Shown here piece by piece: positions 45,701 to 57,546 of a stretch of 64,000 nucleotides of DNA (the stretch's first letter is position 1; each line of letters opens with the position of its first letter). The DNA is from Aradus depressus (Eukaryota > Arthropoda > Insecta > Hemiptera > Aradidae): the NCBI GenBank assembly GCA_963662175.1, contig OY759214.1:5456001-5520000 (forward strand), given 5' to 3'. The translations under genes and the position numbers were made by a program. A model generated the notes under the pieces. That model did not search any database. It was given only the letters and a program-made list of their open reading frames with translations, and was not told the origin of the DNA.

Positions 45701-46547
45701 AGCGAGAATTTATGACCCATTGAGATATTTAGCACCGACAATATTCTTTGCCAATTGTATACTCCAAAATATTTGGAAGGCCCAAGTTAGCTGGGATGAC
45801 GAAGTTCCCTGCTCCATATCACAACAGTGGCTTATTTTCGCTCAGAATCTTTTATCGATTACTGCTACAGAATTTCGGAATGCATCGGTACGATGCGTAC
45901 AAGTCGTACAGAAATATTATTTTCCAGATCTTCAACCAGATCAACCGATCATAAGTAAAAGTCTACTCTTCTTAAATCCGTATTTCGACTCCTCTGGAGT
46001 TATCAGGGTGGGCGGAAGGATCCACAATGCTCATGTCTCCGAAGAAGTCAAACATCCACTTTTATTGACTAACAAAGGTGCCTACACCACGCTTCTAGTG
46101 GACTTCTATCACCGAACATATCTTCATCCTGGACCTAGCTTGCTTCATGCCTTGCTTCGTCGTCGTTATTGGATCTTGTCATCAAGAAGAGTGATTAGAA
46201 GTAGGACCTTTAAATGTGCACGTTGTTATAAGTTAAATGCCAAACCTATCATACCGTCAATGGGTTCCCTACCCAAGTCTAGGTTTAAGGATGTACGTGC
46301 CTTTCTTCATGTGGGTGTGGACTACGCAGGCCCATTTATCATTCGGGAGTCACTGAGAAGGAAGGCCGCCACAAGTAAATGCTATTTCGAGTCTTTTTGT
46401 ATGTCTTTCCACTCGAGCAGTTCACCTCGAACTTGTTTCGTCGTTGAGCACCGAAGCCTTCTTAGCTACGTTAGACCGCTTCGTCGCAAGAAGAGGTTTA
46501 CCCGAGCACATCTTTTCCGATTGCGGTACCAACTTCATTGGAGCTAA
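42723..46547 (+). pseudogene. BEL gag-pol polyprotein, first part
   Basis: Start ATG 42723 is chosen because MYSESDIPEANIQL begins the conserved gag; an upstream in-frame ATG at 42660 adds only hydrophobic leader. Order: gag capsid (DUF1759-like, LPRFSGDLCSWPKFRDIFTS), zinc knuckles from residue about 362 (CFVCKEFH, then CRNCLKSGHSVSACP and CRICQGRHH), aspartic protease VVDSGSHYSFI (about 489), reverse transcriptase with FTTDIVKMYRQI and MYVDDLVSG (about 894), and an integrase zinc-binding region (HRTYLHPGPSLLHALLRRRY, CARC) with VGVDYAGPF. RNase H is missing: the sequence passes in frame from WLIFAQNLLSI to TATEFRNASV, where family members have several hundred residues. A one-base frameshift near 46378 breaks integrase. 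Confidence 0.92.
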
Positions 46548-46834
46548 TCGACATTTGAAGGATTTGGTTCACTTTTTGCGTGAAGTTCATACGCAGTCAA
46601 CAGTCACTGAGCACTTAGCTCCAAAAGAAATCAAATGGTCCTTCAGTCCTCCTCATACACCCCACTTTGGTGGCCTCTGGGAGGCAGGCGTCAAATCTGT
46701 TAAAAGTCTGCTTCAAAAGGTCCTCAATCTAACTCCTTTCACTTTTGAAGAGTTATCGACTATTTTTTGCAGGATTGAAGCCACATTAAACTCCCGCCCT
46801 TTATGTCCGTTATCAGAGGCGTTGGACGACTTTG
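46378..46834 (+). pseudogene. BEL integrase catalytic core, after the frameshift
   Basis: The shifted frame gives SSLFVCLSTRAVHLELVSSL, then FSDCGTNFIGANRHL (second catalytic Asp) and FGGLWEAGVKSVKSLL (catalytic Glu). It is interrupted after LSEALDDF by the LTR of element A at 46835. The sequence resumes in frame at 57034. Confidence 0.9.
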
Positions 46835-47402
46835 TGTAATGATGTTCCGTCTATAACTCGCAGTGGAAGCCGAGAACAGACATCAAAAACACTTGAGGGC
46901 GGAAATTCCAGTTACTGGACAAAAACCCTCGTGAAATCCCTATATTTCCGATTAGGAAAAGTCTGGAGTCCAGATGATCGCCACTTCTGCTGGGAAAGGG
47001 GTGAGAGAGAGAAAATAAGAAAAATAGTTATAAAAGAAAAACGTGGAAATATAATCTTCGTAATAAACTCAAAAATCACTTCAAAATAACTAATAGACTG
47101 GTGAAATATCTAATACAAAGGATCCCCTCTAAAGAATGATATATATATATAATAATTTCAAATATACTTCATTTACAATATACAGCACCTGGTATGTTCG
47201 CTCTCTGTGGAGGCAAGTTGGTCTCTCTCTAGTAGCTCGACTAGGAATCGAATGTGTCTCTAAGTTGATTGATGGCTTAACCTAGGAGGTGAGCGCTCCC
47301 GGTGTACAACCGTTCAATCAACATAGGTACATTTCCGAACGACTATCGATAAATGAGATGGGGTGAGTTCCATATGTGAACCATATATGTAACTTCGTTA
47401 CA
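46835..47402 (-). repeat. element A LTR (3' LTR on minus strand)
   Basis: TGTAATGATGTTCC...CTTCGTTACA; on the minus strand it begins TGTAACGAAGTTACA, itself palindromic. Identical except for a 2-bp indel to 56468-57033. Adjacent inner bases are pyrimidine-rich, hence a polypurine tract on the minus strand. Confidence 0.93.
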
Positions 47403-49632
47403 TATTACCCCCCTCTTCCTCCTCAAGAGAGGCAGGAAAACAAATCCGGTGGCATTACTCAAATATACCAGCTCATGTATTCACCCGTCGCAAGGATAGT
47501 CTAGCCATATACTATGGGGTGGGGTGGGGGACCCTCCCTGAAAGCAAGGGGGATTGTCCCTCCTATCGTCACCAAACATCCTGTGCTGGGACGGCAGGCA
47601 GAAACTTAAACCGAGCTAAGCGGCCTTGCTACTCCTAGGTTGCGCACAAGCTCGCCTCAGCTGGTGGAAAAATTCCCCCACCCGCTCAAAAATGCCGGGG
47701 TTCCCAGATGACTGGTTGCGTAAACCGACAACCCATAAAGAAAAAAAAAATATCAAAGGAAAAAAATTTTCCAGTCACCTAAACTAGAAACTAGACTCAC
47801 GATGAGTGGGTAACCTCTAAGTTTAGGCTGCGGGTGAGTACAATTATAAACCCATGGCTGGTCAGTAGTCATAAAAAGTAACCAAAAACAAATATACATC
47901 ATATATACAACTTGCCACCGGTTTTGTCCAAAAATACTAATAACGACCATTGGTCTTTCAAAATAAAAATACTTGCCCTCCAAAAACAAAAAATTTTTCC
48001 CACTTCATGGATACTTCCTATTAAAATTTATACAATAATTTCAATTTAACTCGAGAGTCAGCAGGCCTTGGTTATTTTACCATAAAATGCTCAGACTATT
48101 TCTGTTCTTCGCATTATCAGGAAAAAAGTAACCACAAACGCAAGTGTGATGGTGAAAAGAAATTTAATTGCGAAGGCAATTTGAGATCCTATGATCCCCA
48201 AAAGAAATTATTCCATCTCACTGTAAGGCGTTTGTAACCACATAAAAAAACCTGTGGTTGATCTCGGTTCTATCCTTGAATTTAAAACACAAGTATAATT
48301 CAAGTATCCATTTATCAAACAATTAACGACAATTTCTTCCTAAGTCCGATATCATAATATATAAAAATTGACTTTCTTGGTTCAAAAGAGAAAAATTATT
48401 AAGACCCCATAAACCTAACAATCTTTTCCTAATTTACCAGTCTTCAAAAGTACAATATAGTAAAGAAAATATGATATGACAATATCTACAAAAATTCTTC
48501 GGTGTCCCTTATCAAAAATTTACACAATTCAAAAAAAAATTAAATGGGGTACACACTTTCATTTTTCATTGAAGTTCATATAGGAAGGTATTCTAATGCA
48601 TACTCATTTTTCAATAATAATATGAAACAACATTGTAATTACAAATATTCAATATAATTTATGTTCACTATCCGTGATAAACCTTCTCATAAAATCATCA
48701 AAATACATAATATTATATGGCCAATATATATATGTTATATAAACCTGATATGCATATTTCCCAAAAATTCATATGAACATAACGACTGAGGATAGACAAC
48801 ACTCACAATAGGAAAAACATATACAGAATAAGGATATAGGTACCAATGCACGTATAACACATCAAAATATTGCGCACATACAAATATAATAAAAATCAAA
48901 CAAACACTTTATGTTCATCAAATACAAAATAAACCATCAAATATTATTATTTGGCCGTGGTATACCGTTTCAACTGTGAAACAAGCCTTCTTAGTCTAAC
49001 GGGTGATCAGTCCGTCGAAAACAATAATAGACAGGCGACGTAAAATCTTACGCACGTCGTGCGCGCGAAGAATATTACTCAAGTATACCTTTATGTGCAC
49101 ACTATCATAATCAAACATCATTATTTACTAATAATTGTAAATTATTTACCTTGGTATACTGCGTATTTACCGCTATGCGCGACTTTGATCCATTTGTCTC
49201 TTAGATATCAAGGTTGGATCTGCGTTCTGCGCAGAAATCCAGACCTCGGGAATTTCGGCTGCTGTAATGGTTCCAGGGTGAAAGATCGTGACAGGACCTC
49301 GGCTATGTAGTTCCTCTGACCTGAAACGCCTCGCACCTCATACCAAAATGACATGAGATATCAAGAAACCATACGAGGCAACCTTCCAGACAAATGATCT
49401 GACTTCGTCAACGCAATCAAATCAGAATGATCATAATACCAAAACAAATAAAAGGTCTATGCTCACAGAACCTTAAATCGCAACAACAAATTTGCGTAAA
49501 AAACTAAAATATATAAAATAACCATATACGTTATTATCAATATAAACCATATAACAATCATATCTCTTTCGGTGCACATAAAAAAAAACCACATAGTAGG
49601 TACCATAAGTAATCGAGTAGAAAACAATACAT
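47403..49632 (-). other. element A internal region, pol remnant only
   Basis: Mostly AT-rich and non-coding. On the minus strand around 49350-49200 a frame reads FWYEVRGVSGQRNYIAEVLS, reminiscent of the end of the Gypsy RNase H ('G..N.iAD.LSR'). I take it as a possible scrap of pol. No reverse transcriptase or integrase motifs were seen. Confidence 0.4.
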
Positions 49633-50431
49633 TGTGATAACAAAGTTGTTCGCTACCACATTTCCTGTAGAAATTTGATCTCTTTTGTTTATTTAAATTT
49701 TGATTTCTACAGTAGTTTGCCGAAAATTGCCCTAAAAAAATATTATCAATAATTTAAGACGTGCAATTTTTAAGAAAGTACACGTATACAACGAAAAAAA
49801 ATTCAATTAAACAAACTTTACACTTGGATTCACAAAGAGATACCAATTTTTAATAATTTTAAATAATATTAATTTCTAATCCAAAGGTTTTTCAAATGAT
49901 ACTACTACTGGGCCAACAGGGAAGATGAATAGAATAGAATTTGAAGAGGACAAATAATTGGGTTATTATCTATATTTACATATTTAAATTAAAAAAAAAC
50001 TTATTTGAACAAACAAAACAAAAATTTACAATGGCACAAAAACATTAAATTAATACTTAAAAAACTATTTCTTTTTTTTATTTGGGCATATTGAAAAATA
50101 GATATTATTAATTGTACCTTCTTGACGCCTCTACCACAAAAACCAGACCCCGTCAACTCTTCACACTTTAATTCCACCCCAGTCAACTTTCATCTAATTG
50201 TTCAACTTCATTTTATTTAAAACATATCAAACCACATGCACCGTTTAAGAGCTAGCTCACGACTCAATTACATTTAACACTATTTCACAGCTGTTTTTTA
50301 TATGTTTTCTTGTTTTGTTTCTCAAACACCTTGATATATATCTAATATATATCTGATATTAGATTATAATAAAAAAATTACTTTTTATTCATAAAATATT
50401 CATTAAAAAATGTTCCGTAGTGTACATCACA
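49633..50431 (-). repeat. element B LTR (left)
   Basis: 799 bp. The 61-aa frame inside it recurs at the same place in the right LTR (50186-50001 and 54414-54229) only because the LTRs are copies. Confidence 0.95.
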
Positions 50432-52502
50432 TTTGCCTTTTCCTTCTTTTTAAAAAAAAATGTTTGTTCACAAAATTTTTTTTTTTTTTATAAGTTCTTT
50501 CAGATTTAATTTCTTCCTATATACAGGTTGATTAACTTCTTCCTCGAATCCACATGATAAGCTTCCTCCTTCAATACACAGATGGATTAACGTCTTCCTC
50601 TAATTCACAGGTAGATTAGCTTCCTCCTCAAACGCACATGTTGGCTGGCTCCTTGGTGTCTTCAACTCATTGCTCAACGATGTATCGAAGTCTCTTTCTC
50701 ACTTACACTCACTGATTTATTTTTATTTTTTATATGCCCAATTCGACGCTCTTTTTATACATATATGCCCATTTTTTATTTTTTTATAACTATTTACAAT
50801 TATTAAACTTATATATATACGTACCTAATTTCTAATAAACAAAAACAAATATTAATCTAAAAATTTACAATTAATCCTTAACCTAAAGAAAATGTTAACT
50901 TAAATTTATAAAAATTGGAACTAATTGAACATAAAAAAAATATAATACTAAATTTTTACATATTTACAGGATCAGTCATAGTCATGAAATCAAGTTTGGA
51001 AATAATCAAGTTGCATATAGATTTAAGAAATTGCCAATTATTTTACTTTCCGCCTTTACCATCAATATACAATTGTATGTATTCAAAATAATTATATAAA
51101 AAGATTGTATATAAAAAAATTTACTTGAAATAAAATTTAAATAAATCCTTTTTTATTTACTTCATCACACTTCCAAAATATTACTTAACAATCAAAATTA
51201 GGCCTCACGCCGGGTAATAAGGAATACAAATTTAATTTATTTAATATATATAGTACTTGTCTTTTGAGGTATTAAATTCTTTGAGACGTCCTTCATACTT
51301 CCTAACTAAAAAAAAATGTATCTCACATATATTTCATTTCAATTTACTTCCCTAACTAATTACACCCTAAGAATACTTTCGTCGATGTAGCAAAAATACG
51401 GTTCCTCCTATCTCAGGTAGGCAACCAACACTACATCATAAATCTCCTATATATATCGCTAGTTCTTTCTAGTCGACACAAAAAAAATCATATCTCGCAG
51501 ATCAAAAAAATATAAATCTCCAATTAATCACTAGCTCTTACTAGGATTAAAAAAATAATTTCTCCCAAAACAAATCAATATAATCCCGACGTCTAAAAGA
51601 ATGTCATCAGCAATTGAATTCAAAACTTCTCTATTAACTTCTCTAATTAATATACCCTTTGTTTGTTCCTATTCCTAAAGTTATATAATGTGCTCCTACA
51701 ACTCTTCTCATCTACTCTCTCTATTAAACAAATTTACGTAGAAAAACATGTTACTCAGAATAATAAATGAAATTGTCTAAATAATAGAATTTATAATAAC
51801 AAAAATTTACTAACCTATGCATACATACAATTTATATAATATATTATCCTTTCAAGGCTTCTATACATTTTCGTTCGTCTTTCTAATTTATAATATTATT
51901 ATGATTTAGTCACGTCCGGTATCCTAGCTGAACAGTTCCGAAACAGAAAATCTGTCCCCTTGACTCGGCCTCAGGAAGTTCGTCATGTCTCCAAAGAGAT
52001 CTAGGCATCTCTCAGCCTGCTGATTTTATCTTTCTAACATTTGTAATAAAAAATATAATAAAAAAAAATCTATCTTCTTCCATATTATGTTCGTTAAAAA
52101 AAATCAGTTGTATGTATATGTTTTAATTTTCAATAATATCATTATTAACATGTAAGTCTCAAATAAATAATTTGTATATGTTAAATTTGGATGACTAATC
52201 CCTAAATATAATCTTAGATAATTTTATACTGATCCTATCATATAATCTAATCCTAAAAAAAATATAATTCCTAATTACTTTAAACACAGAACTATACCAA
52301 AATTCATTCATACTCTTCATGTACCAAAATTCTCTCATTCAAAAAATAAATTTATCATCCATACTATTATATTAGTCCATGGTCACTTCGTCATATTTTA
52401 AATTAATCCTAATTCTGTCATGTTAGTCTGTCAGTCATTTCCTCAAACTCATCCGAGTTGCAAAAAAAAAAATAGGTTCACTATAAAAAGTGGCTAATGC
52501 AA
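50432..52502 (-). other. element B internal region without genes
   Basis: About 2 kb of AT-rich DNA. Near 50525-50640 a unit of about 37 bp (GATTAACTTCTTCCTC or GATTAGCTTCCTCCTC, then CACA) is imperfectly repeated three to four times. No pol motifs were found on either strand. Confidence 0.6.
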
Positions 52503-53600
52503 TTATATTGCAAAGCCCAAATTTAATTTTATCTTTTTCCGGATGCCCCGGCGAATTATGTCTTTAAAAATCCCCTCCCCCTTCTCTAAATATTCATTCA
52601 GTGTTAATTTTCTCCTTAATACCTGTTTAAATTCTCTTACTCCTTTTTTAAAATTGTCCTTATGTCTTTTATTAACCTCCTTTCTGTTTCCAGTTTGTCT
52701 GTAAGTTTTAACTATATTTTCTTTAAAATTAAAATTTGTCTTTTGTTTGTTGTCCTCAGTCTGTTCGTTTGTTTTGTCTAATAACATCCAAATGTTCCTT
52801 TCACTCTGTCCATCCACATCAACATTCATCCTATTTTCTTGAATTTCACTTAATACTAATTTTTCTACATTTTGACTCTCTTCCTCCACCTCCTTCTCTA
52901 AAATTTGGGTCTGTTCCTCCCCACTGTTATTCTCTGTTCCTTCTACCTCATCAACTTGTGACTGACTGTCAATAATAAGAACCTCTTTTTCTACTTCAGA
53001 ATTCCCTTCATCCACCTTGTTAATTTTTTGATTTAAGTGCTTTTCTAAGTTTTCTCCTGCTTTATCTATTCGATTTCCTAAACATTGTTTATCTTTCTGC
53101 AAATTCTCTATCTGGTCCTTCAAATTGTCCATATTTTTATTTAATTTAACTTCTAAATTTTTAATGTCGCCTCTTAAATTTGTCTCTAATTTTCCTAATT
53201 TGTCCCCCATTTCCCTTTTTAAATTTGTCTCTAAATTTCCTAATTTATTACTTTGCTCTTCCATTTTTTGATTCATATCCCCCCTTAAATCTCTACCCTG
53301 TTCTTCTATTTTTTGATTGATATTTCCAATATCCCCCCTTAAATTTCCCATATCCCCAGTTAACTTTGTCAACACAACACGGAGCCATTCCATATCAGGA
53401 GCAGCAATGCCCTCTTTTTCTTTATCTTTATTTACCCCCTCCCCTTGCGACTCCTCACCTGTACCCTGCATGGACTCCATTGCGGCTGGAGTCTCCCTTT
53501 CTCTATCTTCCGATAACTCCATATCGGATCTTTCCTCCGAACTTGCCCTTCCTCTCTACTTTCCTCCTCTAATCTTCTCGCTTGTCCTCTGGTAATTGGC
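52503..53600 (-). pseudogene. gag-like coiled-coil protein of element B
   Basis: The main frame is 53522-52503 (339 aa). Residues about 60-175 are a long heptad-rich coiled coil built of repeated LRGD(I/M)xNxxxK and LGNLETNL units, followed by an acidic stretch and a basic C-terminal region (KRHKDNFKKGVREFKQVLRR). Upstream in another frame MPITRGQARRLEEE at 53600 resembles the N-terminus of known retrotransposon gag proteins, so the true start is probably there with a frameshift near 53520. It has no zinc knuckle and no protease. It presumably packages element RNA; this is inferred from position only. Confidence 0.65.
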
Positions 53601-53861
53601 ATTTTCTTACTTTACTAAATATATAATTACTAAACAAAAACAATGTTATATAAAATAGTAACCTTCTTTTGAAGTTGGCAAAAAAAAATATTATTTCTCA
53701 AAATTAAATGTAACCCTTATTTGTCTCTATTCTATCCTTTTCATCTTTTTCAACCTATTTCCCTACTTTAATTAATATAAAAAAATTTCTCCCATCTAGG
53801 TTTGCCAAAATATGATGGGGCTTTGTGGCGAAAATCGTCCACACAAGGGATATGCCAAAAA

Positions 53862-54659
53862 TGTGATAATAACTTGTTTGCTACCACATTTCCTGTAGAA
53901 ATTTGATCTCTTTTGTTTATTTAAATTTTGATTTCTACAGTAGTTTGCCGAAAATTGCCCTAAAAAAATATTATCAATAATTTAAGACGTGCAATTTTTA
54001 AGAAAGTACACGTATACAACGAAAAAAAATTCAATTAAACAAACTTTACACTTGGATTCACAAAGAGATACCAATTTTTAATAATTTTAAATAATATTAA
54101 TTTCTAATCCAAAGGTTTTTCAAATGATACTACTACTGGGCCAACAGGGAAGATGAATAGAATAGAATTTGAAGAGGACAAATAATTGGGTTATTATCTA
54201 TATTTACATATTTAAATTAAAAAAAAACTTATTTGAACAAACAAAACAAAAATTTACAATGGCACAAAAACATTAAATTAATACTTAAAAAACTATTTCT
54301 TTTTTTTATTTGGGCATATTGAAAAATAGATATTATTAATTGTACCTTCTTGACGCCTCTACCACAAAAACCAGACCCCGTCAACTCTTCACACTTTAAT
54401 TCCACCCCAGTCAACTTTCATCTAATTGTTCAACTTCATTTTATTTAAAACATATCAAACCACATGCACCGTTTAAGAGCTAGCTCACGACTCAATTACA
54501 TTTAACACTATTTCACAGCTGTTTTTTATATGTTTTCTTGTTTTGTTTCTCAAACACCTTGATATATATCTAATATATATCTGATATTAGATTATAATAA
54601 AAAAATTACTTTTTATTCATAAAATATTCATTAAAAAATGTTCCGTAGTGTACATCACA
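53862..54659 (-). repeat. element B LTR (right)
   Basis: 798 bp copy of 49633-50431. On the minus strand this is the 5' LTR. Sequence just outside it, on the interior side, is TTTTTGGCATATCCC (minus strand), which may hold the primer site. Confidence 0.95.
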
Positions 54660-54796
54660 ACATACATCTACAAAATTCACTTTGTTTAATCAAAACTAAT
54701 TAATATAATCACAATTATCATTAAAAAACCATAAACATACCTTATCAAAGAAAAATCGTAAATCCAAATCAATAGTTAGGCCATATTCATATATAA

Positions 54797-56105
54797 TTAA
54801 ACTCTTTTATCAGTTAAAACACTTTTGGATTTCTTTTTCCTACTCGTTTTGCCATAAGAATTGTAATTACACTTGTTATTATTCATAATACATTCCTTAA
54901 TTAGACCTTTAAGCGAATCCCTACTTAAAGTAAATAATTGACTATGTCCATTCGACGGAGAGGTTACTTTATCATTGGTTACATATCGACCTCTTCGATT
55001 ATCATATCGACCTGCCTTGATTACCTTTGTAAACATAACTTTCAGAATTTCTATTTCCATAACCACCATTATCTCGCTCTCTGTAATAATTACCTTGTGA
55101 ATTTCTATTCACATTGCCATTAGAAAAATTACCATTAAATCTATTGCGATTGTAACCATTATATCTAAAAAATCTCATATGATTACCTTGCGATTTACTC
55201 CGATCAAAATGTTGATCATTAACCTGACCTTTACACAATAACCTTTCCGTATAATTGGTTTCGAAATTAGAACCATTATAATTTTCGGAACTTTCAATCA
55301 AACACAATTTGTCTACCTCTTCTATCAAATTGTATAACTCCTTAAGATTAGTAGGCCTATTCTGAAAATTACAGAAACCTCTTGTTTTAGAGTTTATACC
55401 CTCTAAAACTATTACGACGATATCATATTCACTATTTCTATCAAGTATTTTGCAAAATTTCACAACACTATCAGCAAAATCACGAAAACTTTCGTCGACC
55501 TTTTGTACTCGATGAATATACTTAAATTCATATAATAGACGTACCTTGGGAGTGGTCAGTTCCCTAATAAATTTATCTCGGATTTCATTGAAATCACACA
55601 TATTCAATTCCACTAATTTCTTCAAAATTCTATTCGACGGGTCCTTATAAGACAATCTCTTAATTATGTCACTCATATATTGCTTCTCTATCAAATAACA
55701 ATCAAATAAATTTTCCAAAAATACTATTACACTAGTAGGATCATTAACGATTAACCTAGGAAATGATTCGATTCTCCTCTCAATATAATTTGGAATCTTA
55801 ATTTTATTAAAAGTACATTCACTAACCTTTGAATCCATGCTTAGGAATGCGCTATTCAAACCTTGATCAGATTTTTCGGGAACTTCCGTTTTTCTGGATT
55901 TCCCAAATTCGGCTGATAACTGGTTGAGGTTTTCCCGATCTGCTTGTACGGCAGTCGATAAATTATTCAACCCCAATTGGATAGCGGCAATCATTCGTTT
56001 GTTTTCTGCTCGTTCGCCGACTAAACTATTTACTTTGTCGGATAAGGAATTAATAGTGTCTATTAATTTTTCCATCATAGAAGGACTAACTGTTTCAGTC
56101 GCCAT
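54797..56105 (-). pseudogene. gag protein of element A
   Basis: A frame of 367 aa (56105-55002) starts MATETVSPSMMEKLIDTINS with a short coiled coil. It is followed by a capsid-like helical region (RIESFPRLIVNDPTSVIVFL, then FDCYLIEKQYMSDIIKRLSY; YIHRVQKVDESFRDFADSVV) and a C-terminal Asn/Arg/Gly-rich RNA-binding-like tail (YNGYNRNRFNGNFSNGN). An overlapping frame (55069-54797) continues the tail to a Lys-rich end, implying a frameshift near 55010, either programmed or a mutation. No CCHC knuckle is visible. This is the only substantial gene left in element A. Confidence 0.75.
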
Positions 56106-56467
56106 CTTAAGATTGCTAAGAAAACTAAAGAAAACAAATTAACAAACAAGATCCTACCTAAGTCTATAATCCCAAAGTGAATCACCAAGAGGTCAAAGTT
56201 CCAAGAACTATAGGATTAAGGTGCTCAACTATTCAAGTACGAAAACTTTCCACAAAAATCAAAAATCCTTCACAAAATATAAAAACGGGATCCAGGAGAC
56301 TACAAATGAATTAGCTGCCCATACAAACCAATTCTAACTTGCCCCGACAACTACCCACGCTAGAGACAAAAGAAAAAGTCTCAGCGTCTTCCTAGGCAGA
56401 CTTTCGAAAGAAAGAAAAATGACGAAAAAAGGACAACGACCTTAACCACGCTCTCTGCTACCATGTG

Positions 56468-57033
56468 TGTAATGATGTTCCGTCTATAACTCGCAGTGGA
56501 AGCCGAGAACAGACATCAAAAACACTTGAGGGCGGAAATTCCAGTTACTGGACAAAAACCCTCGTGAAATCCCTATATTTCCGATTAGGAAAAGTCTGGA
56601 GTCCAGATGATCGCCACTTCTGCTGGGAAAGGGGTGAGAGAGAGAAAATAAGAAAAATAGTTATAAAAGAAAAACGTGGAAATATAATCTTCGTAATAAA
56701 CTCAAAAATCACTTCAAAATAACTAATAGACTGGTGAAATATCTAATACAAAGGATCCCCTCTAAAGAATGATATATATATATAATAATTTCAAATATAC
56801 TTCATTTACAATATACAGCACCTGGTATGTTCGCTCTCTGTGGAGGCAAGTTGGTCTCTCTCTAGTAGCTCGACTAGGAATCGAATGTCTCTAAGTTGAT
56901 TGATGGCTTAACCTAGGAGGTGAGCGCTCCCGGTGTACAACCGTTCAATCAACATAGGTACATTTCCGAACGACTATCGATAAATGAGATGGGGTGAGTT
57001 CCATATGTGAACCATATATGTAACTTCGTTACA
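56468..57033 (-). repeat. element A LTR (5' LTR on minus strand)
   Basis: 566 bp copy of 46835-47402. TGGTAGCAGAGAGCGTGG on the minus strand, a few bases inside this LTR (56447-56464), is the likely primer-binding site. Confidence 0.93.
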
Positions 57034-57444
57034 TTTGACTACCTTACACCAGGACACTTTCTCATTGGTGAGAGCCCAATCGCAGTTCCTGAGCCTTCTT
57101 TGTACGATCTTCAAGAAAATCGTCTATCTCGATGGCAGCTAGTGAACGTCAGGATACAGCACTACTGGAAGAGATGGCGGCGAGAATACCTCCTCACTCT
57201 GCAACAACGAGTCAAATGGCACCAGGAGCAACCCAACTTAAAAACTGGAGACTTAGTACTCCTCAAGGAAGACAACACCTTACCAGGACACTGGCCCATG
57301 GCCAGGATCATCGCTACACATCCAGGCGCTGATGGAGTTGTAAGGGTAGTTACCATCAAGACATCCAAAGGCTCTGCCTTTAAAAGAGGAGTAGTAAAGC
57401 TTATTTCTCTTTCTCCTATTCTTACGGATCCTCATTCCTCCTGA
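57034..57444 (+). pseudogene. BEL integrase C-terminal part
   Basis: Continues the integrase in the frame interrupted at 46834: after the duplicated TTTG it reads DYLTPGHFLIGESPIAVPEP, then RLSRWQLVNVRIQHYWKRWR and TGDLVLLKEDNTLPGHWPMA, the typical DUF5641-like end of BEL/Pao integrases. It ends at TGA near 57444. The frame on both sides of the insertion agrees, so element A entered an open integrase frame. Confidence 0.9.
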
Positions 57445-57527
57445 TTTACATTATTCAATTTTTGTATTGTTTTTTTTTTGTTATTTTGACAGGGGATACA
57501 TATTTTTATTTTTCTATTTTTTGTGGT

Positions 57528-57546
57528 CAAAAAATGGTGGGCGGTA
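57528..57546 (+). promoter_or_regulatory. BEL polypurine tract
   Basis: AAAAAATGGTGGGCGG directly precedes the 3' LTR at 57547, the expected place for plus-strand priming. Confidence 0.7.

Larger units (their letters stand above)
49633..54659 (-). mobile_element. LTR retrotransposon B, gag-only, nested in element A
   Basis: LTRs are 49633-50431 (799 bp) and 53862-54659 (798 bp), from TGTGATAA to TGTACATCACA, with a few differences near the 5' end (AACAAAGTTGTTC against AATAACTTGTTTG). A 4-bp duplication ACAT flanks it (49629-49632 and 54660-54663). Minus orientation: pyrimidine tract TTGCCTTTTCCTTCTTTTT just inside the left LTR. The 3.4-kb interior codes only for one coiled-coil gag-like protein. 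A shortened solo LTR of the family stands at 30604 and older relics at 30.5 and 38.9 kb. Confidence 0.93.
46835..57033 (-). mobile_element. LTR retrotransposon A, gag-bearing, nested in BEL
   Basis: LTRs are 46835-47402 (568 bp) and 56468-57033 (566 bp; a 2-bp deletion in a GTGTCTCT run is the only difference noticed). A 4-bp duplication TTTG flanks it (46831-46834 and 57034-57037). The minus orientation is shown by a purine-rich tract beside the left LTR (plus-strand TTACCCCCCTCTTCCTCCTC), by TGGTAGCAGAGAGCGTGG beside the right LTR as a primer site, and by the gag gene. Element B (49633-54659) is nested inside it. Without B it is about 5.2 kb and lacks nearly all of pol. Confidence 0.93.

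Noticed and set aside
42723..46547. BEL polyprotein as an intact domesticated host gene
   Set aside because: It sits between near-identical LTRs with a target duplication, has a frameshift and lacks RNase H; it is an ordinary broken element.
46832..47089. 85-aa frame, repeated at 56465-56722
   Set aside because: It lies in the LTR of element A and is duplicated only because LTRs are.
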